Source: Phoronis australis (taxonomy: Eukaryota > Phoronida > Phoronidae). Taken from it: a DNA stretch of 63,837 bases. This document shows, piece after piece, positions 49,162-61,100 of the stretch. The notes under the pieces were generated by a model that was given only the letters and a program-made list of their open reading frames with translations, was not told where the DNA came from and searched no databases. The stretch covers positions 1 through 63,837 of the forward strand of contig NMRA01000763.1 in the NCBI GenBank assembly GCA_002633005.1, written 5' to 3'. Every line of letters begins with the position of its first letter. Positions within the stretch are counted from its first letter, which is position 1. The position numbers and the translations under genes are program-made.

Positions 49162-52100
49162 ATGGCCGACGGAGGTCAACAACAAGTAGTAGCAAGTGGA
49201 TCACTGACAGTCACTGAAACTGAAACAAAAGAGGTTTGTTAATTTGTATCCGAAGCTTTCGATTTTCACTATCCCAAAACTGAAGCAATTCATACGAATA
49301 GTGGATAGAGACGACGATTTTTCGGATAATCACACGAAGTTGTAGTGAGACGTTATTTTGACAATTTTTGACTTGCCTCACTCACACAGTCACAGGCGTC
49401 CTCAGCTTCTTATCGCGTCCCCAATACACTACATATAATACTACAAGGTATGACACTCGGGACTAGAAATTCCACGGGTGCTTCGATTCAGCCGTCCATA
49501 TCAAAGACATGCTCTTATAAAACCATTCACGGTGTCCTGCTCCAGCGAGATCGCAAGAAATTCGCTGTCAAAACACAAAAATGTTCCCAAAAGTCCAAAC
49601 ACACTTTGCACTTTGACAGTGCGAGGTCAAGAACGGCACGAAAATTGCCGGTTTGTCGCTTAAAGTCTCAATGTCGGGGGAAAAAAATTTATTTTTCCTG
49701 TAAGGTGTCCTTAACATTAAATTACGGCAACACCCTCGGCAATATTCCAGATCACACTGGGGCACAGGTCGGTTCCACTATCAGCGCCGGAAAGCGGTTC
49801 CAGCAGATGATCGTCGTGACTTGGAAAAGTGCGTCTCGTTTTTATTGCCAAAGACAGCAAACGTGAAAATGACAACCGAATTAATCGCCAAACGACGGGC
49901 ATGCCTTTATGCGCTTTTGGCAGAATATTTAACCAGCACCGTCGGAAATCGTGTTGAGGCTTTTTATTTCATGGAAAACTAATTGTTGAATACGTAAACA
50001 GCATCTGTCCCACACAGTGAAATTTGCAAATTCTGTGTTTCTAACCCTTACCTACTGTAATAAAGGTTAAAAACTAAAGTTCATACTCTGTAAAAAAAGA
50101 ACTGCAGAATATGTTAGTCTAGGCAACACAGCAAATAAGCAGTCGCAGCTTTGCTTACTGCTCCACTTTCAGCCCCCGCCACTGAATCACTCTGTTAGCC
50201 AAACTGCTTTAAAGGGATTTTGCCTGGTGGTTTTTAAAGATTGTTTGACTATAAATGTTTTTTGGACAGATTTAAATTCTGCTGTGTCGTTTAAAAGAGA
50301 ATGCCACCCGATTTAATTAGTCTTTTTTACTGTCTTCATCGGTCTATATCCACATTGCCGAGAGTTTCGCGTTAAATTGTGTGGCAGGTTAAAACTGATG
50401 AAGCGACGTCAGTGGTTCGTCTACTGAGTGAATGCCGCTATATTGCAGTGCATCGTTTCCGCTTGTCCGAACTATGAAGCTGCGAAGAAAGCGAGTATAT
50501 AGTTTTTTCGACTTCCTTGAGAGCCCGGAATGCTTAGGAAGTGGCTTGCGGTTGAAACACTTTGTGTTTTAAGTTAAGACAAAGAACGTCGTGGTTGACT
50601 CTCTATTCGTGTGCAAAGATAATAGCTACATTACATGTGGTCCGTAATACTAGACTTAGGTACGCGTATACAACATCTCCCTTCGTTAAAAAAAAGTTTA
50701 AGTACAATATAAGGTACATTCCAGTAAGTTGTCCATCATAAAGTCACTACGATAACACTAAAGTCCAACTTGTAAACACGTAAACTAACTATATATGTGA
50801 GTATATATATAGTGTCCTTCAAAGGTCGTGAAATCTCGCAGGGGGCTTTACAGCTCGTCCCGATCTGGTGTGGTAGAGACCATCGTCCGCAGTGGTTGAC
50901 GTTCCTTCGGGCACAACCGGTTGTAAGTCTTCTTCCACGGATGGGGTGTAGTCATCGGGAGGCTGTGGCTCTTCTTTCGTAGAACGAATGTGTCGACGGT
51001 TTCGCCGAAATTCAACGCCAGTAGATTTGCGAACAATGTACGAGCGAGGTGCTTGTTCGCACTTCTTAACGACTGTCGCAGGTTCCCATTTCTTAGAGAT
51101 GGGGTTTTGCACTCTGACATGTTGGTTGTCACTAAGTTCTGTAAGTGGTCTTGCATGTTGGTTGTAATATTCAACTTGCTTTGTGGACTTTGCAGGATAT
51201 GGCAGTTCCTTTTCTTTGTTGTTGACTACGGGTAGGTTTGAACGAACCTTACGGTTGAACATGTATTCGGCTGGAGAAGGTAATCCAGAGGCAATGGGCG
51301 TAGTGCGTAGACATAGCAGCGCCATCTGTGGATCATCTCCAGTTTCTAACGACTTTTGGAGACATCTCTTCACTGTCCCGACGAATCTTTCTGCTTTTCC
51401 ATTACCTTGTGGATAGTGCGGGCTGCTAGTCACATGCTTGAAGTCATACTCTTCAACAAATCTTCGAAATTCATCACTGCTGTACTGTGGACCGTTATCG
51501 CTCACAAGGGAATGCGGGATACCATATTCTGACATGACCATACGTAGTTGTTGTATGATGCTTGACGAAGTCGTAGACGAAAGCTTGCGAACAATACAGA
51601 ATGAACTGTAATAGTCGACGACTAGTAAGTATGAGTTGTTGTTCCACTGGAACAAATCAGAACCAATGATAACCCATGGCTGCTGGGCTTCAATGTGCAG
51701 AATTGGCTCTTTTTGTTGCGACGATTGGTTTCGTTGACAAGAGGCACAAGATTGCACCATGAGCTCAATGTCTGAGTTGATACGGGGCCAAAATACAGAC
51801 GACTTGGCACGCAGTTTGGATTTCTCTATACCAGGGTGTCCAAGGTGTAACTTCTCCATTACGTATGAACGTAGGATTTTGGGGATCACGACACGATCTC
51901 CTTTCACAATGATTCCATCATAAAGTGACAGTTCATCACGATATGTCCAATAATCTTGTACACAGACAGGACAAGCAGCTTTGGAATCAGGCCAACCTTG
52001 GGTGATCGCTTGCTTGAGCTGGGCTAGGACTTCGTCTTGTTCGGTTAGTTGTCGAATGTCTTGTAAGCGCGGCTTTGTTACACTGACTAGACTGTGAATG

Positions 52101-55100
52101 TTCACGTCCATATCTGCGATAGCAGAACCAGGAAGTGAGTTTCTAGAGAGAGCGTCAGCAACAGGAATGTTCTTTCCCGGAGTGTATGTCACCGTAAAGT
52201 CATACTGCTGTATGCGAAGTAACATACGTAACAGTCTAGGTGGGGCGCTTGATAGTTTCTTCTTGGTGATACTCATGAGCGGTTTGTGGTCAGTTTCGAT
52301 TCTCACAGGTCGCCCATACACGTAATGATGAAAGCGTTCAAGTCCAAAGACAATAGCTAGCATTTCTCTTTCAATGTTACAGTAGTTGGACTCGGTTTCA
52401 GTGAGACTCTTGCTTGCGAAAGCGACTGGACGTTTGTTCTGGATCAACACGGTTCCAAGTCCGGATTTACTTGCATCTGTTTGCACAGTAACTGGTAGTT
52501 TCGGATCAAAGTAAGGTAAGGCTGACGTAGAGCTAATAGCTTTCTTCACCGCTTCAAATGCCTTTTCTTGGGCTGGAGACCAAACAAACTCAGACTCTTT
52601 CTTGATTATGTCTCGCAGTGGCTTGCACAACGCAGATAAGTTGGGGATAAATCTTGCAAGGTAGTTGACCATGCCTAGGAAGGACTGCAATTGCTGTGTG
52701 TCGCGTGGCGGTTTCATGTTGACGATTGCAGAGATTTTGGCAGGGTCTGGTTCAAGACCATCTGCACCAATGTAGTTTCCAAAGAACTTGATTTTCTGTT
52801 GCTTAATACGACACTTATCAGGATTGAGACAAAGTCCTTGGTCCTTTGCTCGATGAACTGCAGATATGAGATTGTTGTCGTGTTCCTCAGCTGTTCTGCC
52901 AAAGACAATGATATCGTCAGCGATACCAACAACACCAGGTAACCCTTCAAAGGTAGCGTCGATCTTCCGTTGGAAGACATCTTGGCTTGAAACGAGGCCA
53001 AATGGTAGACGGAGAAAGGAATACCTTCCCTGTGGTGTGTTGAACGTACACAATGCTTGTGATTCTTTGTCCAACTTCACATTCCAATAACCAGATTTCG
53101 CATCTAAAATGCTGAAGTATTTCGCACCATGGAACATGGGGAGTATGTCGTCGAGTGTTTTTGTGTTATAGTGTTCTCGCTTTACCCACTTATTTAACTC
53201 ACGTGGATCGAGACACACTCGGAGGTCACCATTGGGTTTGTGAACATACACAAGACTGTGAACCCAATCGGTTGGTTCCTCGACGGGTTTGATGATTTCG
53301 AGATCAACCATTCTCTTTAATTCCTTCTGCAGAGGTTCCTTTAGGCTTTCAGGGACTCGACGCGGTGGGTTGACCGTAGGTTCCGCATCCGGCCTAAGAG
53401 TTATGTGATATTCACCAGGGAATAGACCGATACCATCGAATACTTCGTGGTATGTGTTGAGAAGCAAAGTTTTCGCTTCACTGGGATTGTCTGGGAGTTT
53501 TGCTAGCTTTTTGCGGTCATTCGCTTGTGTGGTCTTGCCGATTTCATGGAGACTGTTTTGGGTGTGCAGAGTTAGCAACCCAAGCTCAACACTCGTGACT
53601 AAACTAATGAGTGTCGGACCTATGACGTCAGTAATGTAGAACTTTGTGTTCAGAGTTTTGTCACTGAAACTAGCTTGCAGTTCCAGGGCTCCGAAGTTCT
53701 TAATCGGAGTTCCACCATAAGCGGATAGATCAACGTTGGGGGCAGGGGACAAGTTCGTTGGTAGTCCATTCTGATCAATGTTGTCGGGGCATACTTGCTT
53801 GAAAACACGAAGGGGCATAACATTCAGCTCTGCACCGGTGTCAATTTTACATCGAACCATAACGTTGCGCTTTTGTGCAGTCTGCATCTTGATGTGGACA
53901 AATGCCTCAGTTTTATTGTGATTTTCGATAGTGTCCAGTGTGTACACTTCGACTCCTTGATCAATATTGTGTACCTTGCTTGTACGTTGGGGAGGTTTGT
54001 GCGAGATTTGATTTTGTTTACGGGAGGCATAGTTAGTGTGTTTGTTTCTCTGTTTGCGTTTCAAACAGACATTGGCAAAATGTCCCGTCATTTTGCAAAA
54101 ATTACAGACCAGTCCATACGCGGGGCATGCTTCGTCCTCACGCGCATGATTGCCACCACAGTTAAAGCAGGAGGTTTGTCTCGCCTTTTCTTTTACAGCG
54201 GGCTTCTTTCTTTGGACAAACTGTTTAGGTCGCGCACCGGTAACACTGAGAACATCATTACTGTTGGGTGTTTGACTATTTTGAATGTCCTGCATGTGCA
54301 CCACTGCAGTCTCATGGGCACGTATCATACCTAATGCGCTATCTAACGTGAGGTCTTCTTTGGCAATAAGTTTTTTTTGAACGTTTTCGTGCCTTACACC
54401 TGCTATAATGGTATCTAGAAGCTGTTCGTTTGTATCTGCATAGTTGCACTCGGATGCAACGATTTTTGCACGCGTTAAAAACGCGTCAATAGTCTCACCC
54501 TCCGTTTGTTTGAGAGCACGTAACTTGAATCGGGCCACTCGGAAGTTGGTTTTGGGCTTACAGTATTTTTCAAAGTTGTCATAATGCACTGTCAGGCTTT
54601 CCAAGTCGTCGCCAGTTAGTTCCCAGCCATTGCGGATATCACGGCCTTCCTCGCCGACCCATAAAAGTAGGTAGTTAACCTTCACACTGTCAGTTTTTTC
54701 CGCAAGGGGTCCGTTGAAAATAAGTTCACACGTTTGTTTGAACTTTCTAAAACGATCTGGCAGGTTTTGTGCCTTCCAATCGATTGTGGGAATGGGTACA
54801 CCTGTTAAGTCACTCATGTCGGGGTTCGTTTACCTGACACCATGAAACACTTTGTGTTTTAAGTTAAGACAAAGAACGTCGTGGTTGACTCTCTATTCGT
54901 GTGCAATGATAATAACTACATTACATGTGGTCCGTAATACTAGACTTAGGTACGCGTATACAACAGCGGTAGTGAAGAATGAAAGGTACGCCGTTAATAG
55001 CAAGTATGAGGCCGTGGAATATCTCCGTGTCTGTGACTGTCATTTCATCGACAGTGATTTCTCTTACGAATTCCGGCTTACCAAAGAACTATCCATACGT

Positions 55101-58100
55101 TCCGTTGCCTGTGCATGTTCACGGCGCCTCTCTAGAATTTCTTGATCAGTGTATTCCGGTTTGAACTGATAGCCTGTGAATCCTAACGATCCAACCCGTG
55201 AAGTCTTCATCGGATGAGCCCTTGACTACGTTGGATTGGCGCCTGGCGAGTTGCCATGTAGACGTTTATTATTCTGTGTTCTGTTTCAAAGTGAATTATT
55301 CTCATCCTAACCAATTCTTATATAAAACTGAAACAAAGTCCATCTCATTAGATACAATTTGTAATGCCTTTGTAGTATTCTGAGTGCAAATGTTGAGAAG
55401 CTAGCAATGAATAAACCACTGCATTACGGGCTTTTGATGCCAGCAATACAGGTAATTGACCGGTCACCCGAGGTTGTGTGAGCGCATGCCAAATCAGTGT
55501 TTGCTGACAGGAAGCTGTTGTGAAACAATTACTCGATTTTATATGCTATGGCCACATGTTAGGGTAGTCTTTGTAATCTAGAAATACAAGTACATTATTC
55601 AAATCATTGTTACTGTGCAACCTTTGCCCTGATGCTCTGTGGAAGGGGAACTCGACTTCGCGGTCCCAGATAAGTAAGTAGATTTTCAGTTTCATGGCTA
55701 ATTCACTTAAATAATTACATGCACATTATTTCTTTGGCTCACTATTGTAGTCTTTTTCATGACTGGAGGTTTAGTTTCCAACTCATGCTGGTTTATGTTC
55801 ATGCCAGTCCGGGCGGCCGTGACAAAGGTTTTAAAGGTATTACATTGAAGTTTGATGATTTATTGATGTTAAGTGATGAATTCAAGCGACAAAGCTGACA
55901 CCAGTAACCTGTGTTGTGAACTGTTGAACAGACTGCGTGTGAAACCAATGACGTCATTGGATAATTTCAACACCTCTGCCATCTGGTGTCGGGTAACGCG
56001 ACCGAACGTGCCGTTATCGAGTATAACTACTGGATCTGAATTGATGGAAAATATGTTGTTTTTTGGGTGGCATTCTCCTTTAATGGCCATTTAATGATCG
56101 CTCCTTGAATGTTTGGTACTTACGATGCACATGGTGGGCGCTTATTAAAACCAACACCCTGCGTTGTTCTAATTGTTAAACTTACTGCAGCGATGACGAT
56201 GTTTTGCCAAAACCAATGGCCTTGTGCATACATAGCTTTTCCCACAACAACATTCGTACAATGCCTCCACATGACAACTTACAGAGTGCGCAGGAGCCCA
56301 GGCTGAACTATATGGGATCGGACTCGTCTTTTGAAAGAGATTCTGAAACTCAGCTATATAGACACATTTTCAGAACTTAGACAGTTAACGTTTTAACTTT
56401 TCATTGGGATGTTGCCTCTCCCATTTAATGTGGTAAGAAAAAAAACTTATGTTACCGACACTTGGTCTGGGAAATCTCTCTACTTTGCTCAGTAGACTTC
56501 AAAAGCAATTGTGCTTGTGGGCAATCTCCATGCACATTAACTTAATGGATCAAATCTGAAGCAGCAAGAACAGAGGAATGTAGCCTATCTGGCTATGGTC
56601 CTCTGTCTCCTTGAAGAGGATTTAATAAACAGTGAGGAGAACCGTTCTGTGCTATGGACGCTTGCTGTGGGGCACCACGGCACCTCACTGTATGGGGAGA
56701 GAGGTAAGGGTGACATGACCAGACTTAGTTGGGAATCACCAATCCTTCTGGGTAGAAGGTTAAGTGAAATGACCAGACAAACGGAGGTAGTGGTGATTGT
56801 GGACGCTGTCTGTGGACAGTAACTTGGTTCAAATACATAGCATCCGTAGGAGATGAATGTGACCTACTTGGCTACGGACGACTGCAATCTGTCTCTGTAA
56901 GAGCCTAATCAGTATATTTACATATTAACAGGCAGTGGGCCCGACCTATGTGTCCCGCGCACGTCTGATGCTGTTCAGGTTTCAGACCACCTGCATTGTT
57001 TTTAGAATGTGTGCTTTCAAGTTTGCATTGTTAAAGTTGATGATAAAACGAGGCGTTCTTTTCCTAAACAGCAATGCACAACAATCATTTTTGCAGGGAT
57101 GCTAAAGTGTGCAAGTAGTGATATGACTTCCCAAGTGGTTTCAAATTGTCTGGCGGCTGCAGTATTGATTCACCCAAGCGTATTTGTTACTACTTAATAT
57201 ATTCCCTGATGTTTAGTAGTAATTTGGATAATGATTTTTGGTTCCTAAACTGATGTCCCAAACATGTTGTCTACACTTGTCTGCAGAAATTCCCAGTAGT
57301 AATCAAGATAGCACCAGCCAGTCAGGCCATACAACTATAGTTCCCTGTGTCAGTCAGGCCATACAACTACATGTATAGTTCCCTGTGTCAGTCAAGCCAT
57401 ACAACAAAAGTTCCCTATGCTTGTATCATTGAAAAACAATAATCAACTTGTCAGTTTTGATAAAAGAAAATATGTGTTCTTAGTATTTGACGTTATACCG
57501 TCAGAGGCCCTAAAGTCGTGAGTGCCCTAAAGTTGTGAACGATCTTATTTCCTCTTCTGCGTGGTCCTGCGACATCTGGCGTTGAAATTTCCAGCGTTCG
57601 TCTGCTTACGAACGTCAAACGAATACCCGGACGTGTTCGTATTCACAATATGATAACAAACTGTGAGTGAGTGGCTTCTTTTTTCAAATGTATCTTAAAA
57701 AGAGCATATTTCACTAATTCACTTTTTTGGGCATTTTTGGGATATATTTTCGAAAATATTTATCGTTCAGATTTACTCAAACACGCGTTCCAGGGGTAGC
57801 TTGAACAATGTATCAAAATGTCCCAGGGTTGATCAAGTTTTGTAAGGCCAAAACACTAAAATACAGAGCGATAATTGATGCTGGGTTCTTAGCGTTTTAC
57901 GTGAACAACCTCATTGAAAACGTCTGTGCACATCAAAGTTGGGTGCAAAACTTATAACAATTTATTTCAATTGAAACTGAATTAATAAACAATGCAATGC
58001 ATTTTTATGTCATCTAGAGTAACTACGCACTGTAGTTGACTTGTGAGGTCTTACTCCGTGTATTTCCGTCTAACCGAAACGGTCACGACTTTAGGGCCTC

Positions 58101-61100
58101 ATTCAAAATGGCCGCCGATATCAGCGACCGTTTCAAAACTCTGCTTACAGAGACAAACAAGGATTAAGATTGTCAAAACACGTAGATTTGTGAAGACTGA
58201 CATATGTCCATGACATCACATGAGCAGTTGCTAACGGACATTGGGTAGTATGACAATCGGCACTTATTATGCTTATATTCACGACTTTAGGTCACCGGTG
58301 TATACAAAACATAAATTAAAACTTGCTTTCTTTGACTGTTTAAAGTAAGATAAGAGTCACTTGCAGGGGTCCAGCATTTTGGGAACCAGTTTTTTCCACT
58401 GACTAATGGGCATCAAACTGGTTCTCAAATTACAGGACCCAGAAGGTGGCCATTGCTGTTTTTAATAGTGCATGCAAACTGACAAGAAGTACATACAGTA
58501 CCCTGAATTGCTATGGAATGTTTCAGTGCCTATTGCTCCGAGATTTAAAAAAAAAAACGTGTCACCTGACCATGTTCCTTTTTTCAGGAATGAACTAGAG
58601 CTACCAGTGAGATTTTTGGATTGGTAAAGATGTATATAGCTCACTGGCCTCTCAGCAGATAGCAGCGTGATGCTCACTCTATGTACAGCACACTGACTGA
58701 CTAGGCGGCTGAAAACTGCAAAATTTCTGACTTGCTTGTCAATTTTATTTTCATTTTTGCAGAAGAGCCCCGCACTTACACTGAAGCTTCGTCCACCAAA
58801 GAACGATAAGAAAGTCACGTGGACAGAGCATACAGTTGACAACGAATTTATGGACAAGAAAAAGTCTAAATGTGAGTAAATCTTTCAGGAGCAAATGTGA
58901 AACTTGGCAACTTTTGAGCTAAGTAAGGGAATTACTTGTTGCCGTTGGTGAGAAGTGTTAGTCAACATTAAATCCCTCTTTCTTCGCAGATCTTTAAATT
59001 TTATTTCATCGTTGGAAGCAACCAGGGATTTACCCAGGCCTCAAAAGCCAGGTCACCAGGTGGGTGAGTGAGTCATAGTATCAAGTTGTCCACTGAGCCC
59101 CAAACTTGGGTCGGCTAGTTTTTAAATGGCATATACCTTTCAGGACTCAATAAGTAACAGTTTGCGTTGGCACAGTCATTTGGTCAAGGCATTGTTAGTC
59201 AATAACTTTATATTGCTCCTTGACATAGCGAGTCAATCTTCATAAATTATGCCATTGATGGAACATTTGAACAATTTTACAAAAGCTCCCTATGCCTGTC
59301 TTAAACTTTTGAACATAGTAAAATTCCTCTCGTGCCCAAGAAATCCCGGCACCTTTCCCTCTTTCCCCTCAGGTGAAAGGTCCCTGTCACTCTAAGTGTT
59401 TCATCTTTTCTTCTCATACCCAGGTTGCTGCGTTTATAAAAAGCCTCGCCTGTTTGGCGAATCCTCGTCGGACGAGTCAGGTGACGACTGTTCTCCGGAC
59501 TGCCGTGGCCACAAAAAGAAGGCTCACAGAAAACACACACATGTTCATGACTGTCAAGAGCATCATGGCGAAGAGCAAACAGGTAATGGCAGCAAGACTA
59601 CCTGGATGTATTACGATTCTTAAGCTGATGTAAGGTGTTAGAAAAATGTGGAATTTTGGCCTAATTGTGAACATCAAATCTCAGAAATGGTGATCGGATC
59701 CATTTGAAACATTCTGCTTCTGTTTTTATGGTCAGTTCTTAAAAATGGTGAGAATTGTTTTGAAATATTCCACTTTTGCATGCGGGGCGTCGAAAGAAGA
59801 ACAAACTCAAATAAAAACGAATTGATAATTTAGAAAATCGTTATAACATTTTTAAGATTTTATCTTGAAATTTGAAATTCGATCATGTTATCGATACCGT
59901 TGTTTTGCAGTCTATCTACTTTCCTTTTGTGCTAAATTTAACTAAAAAGACATGAGCACCTGACCCAATTAATGGCAGATGGGTAAACAGTCAAAATCAA
60001 ATCCTGTAAGCTGTCTACTCTCAGAAAATTGATTTCAAGTGTATAGTTTGGTAGATGCTGTGCTTAAGGCGCAGTCTTGTCAATAAGGTCTACATAATGT
60101 TAACCTCTTTTTAGGTTGTCTAGATATGGTGCTAAGTGCATAGACTTGCTGATGAGGCCTACATGTACATATATGTAACATTAACCTCATTTCAGCCTGT
60201 CTACATGTAGGTATCATGCTAACTGCATAGACTTGTCCATGAGGCCTACATATTGTTAACCTCAATTTAGCCTAACAACAAAATACATTCGGCACTAGAT
60301 CACTTACATCTTTGAAACAGAATGAGCCTTAGAGTTATTATTCAAAACTTCTGGAAAAAATATAGCCACTTAAATGCTCTCCTGAATGTGCAGAGCTTTT
60401 TGTTTCCTTTTACACAAGGGAGATGTTTAAACTCAAAGCGTGCAAGGCGCATGGAAACATCACCAGTCAGATTAAAGGTTATCCTCTAGTCAGGTTGTAT
60501 TTACATGGGAGGCAGGTTCACACGCCTGTATTTTCTGCCTTTTAAGAACCAGTTTTCTCCAGTGACTAACGAGCGTCAAACAGGTTCTCAAAATGTGGGC
60601 AGGTTATATCTGACTCCTGCTGATTCACGCCATCGATGTTTAGAGCCATGTGTTTTGGACAGTGTGGTGGAGTACTCAGACTTAAAGCTAACATAAGTTG
60701 TAACTTTATTGTTTTGGGGCCAGTTGTGTTATTTTGTGGAACATGTCGCTTTAGTGAACTGCATATTTCACATATTAAGGCTCATAATAGGCGAGAAAGG
60801 TGATTTTCAGGGAGTGGCTTCAGCATAGAATCAAACCTGGAACCACGCAGTTGCAGTCTAACACTCTGATGGCAAAGCTACCCCCCACTCGATAATTGAC
60901 TTTTCAACTGGTAGTGCCTCGGTCTTTGTTTCACAGTATGTCAGACAATGGCAAGCATTGGTGGTTTGTAACAACATCAAAACACAACAGCTTGCTTTGC
61001 TTGATAGCTCTGTTCAAAGCCAAGAACTTAAATCTAATAATAATCGCGAAATCCTTATTTTCAGATGTAAATCGGACATTGTCCCTTTAAACAGTGGTTC

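Larger units (their letters stand above)
50553..54965 (-). mobile_element. Intact Ty3/gypsy LTR retrotransposon
   Basis: A 4413-bp element, transcribed from the minus strand, lies inside PPP1R11 intron 1 in antisense orientation to the host gene. It has 123-bp LTRs (50553-50675 and 54843-54965) that start TG and end CA and differ at two bases. Direct GCGGT target duplications flank it at 50548-50552 and 54966-54970. A primer-binding site abuts the 5' LTR and a purine tract abuts the 3' LTR. The single gag-pol frame is uninterrupted and all catalytic motifs are present. There is no envelope gene. Near-identical LTRs and an open frame point to recent insertion. Confidence 0.97.

Noticed and set aside
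53795-54334. 179-codon plus frame opposite gag-pol
   Set aside because: It is an antisense shadow of the intact gag-pol frame.
58108-58167. ATGGCCGCC start with good context before PPP1R11 exon 2, as the PPP1R11 first exon
   Set aside because: The frame reaches a TAA after 19 codons without a donor, and 49162-49233 gives a family-like N terminus in the right phase.
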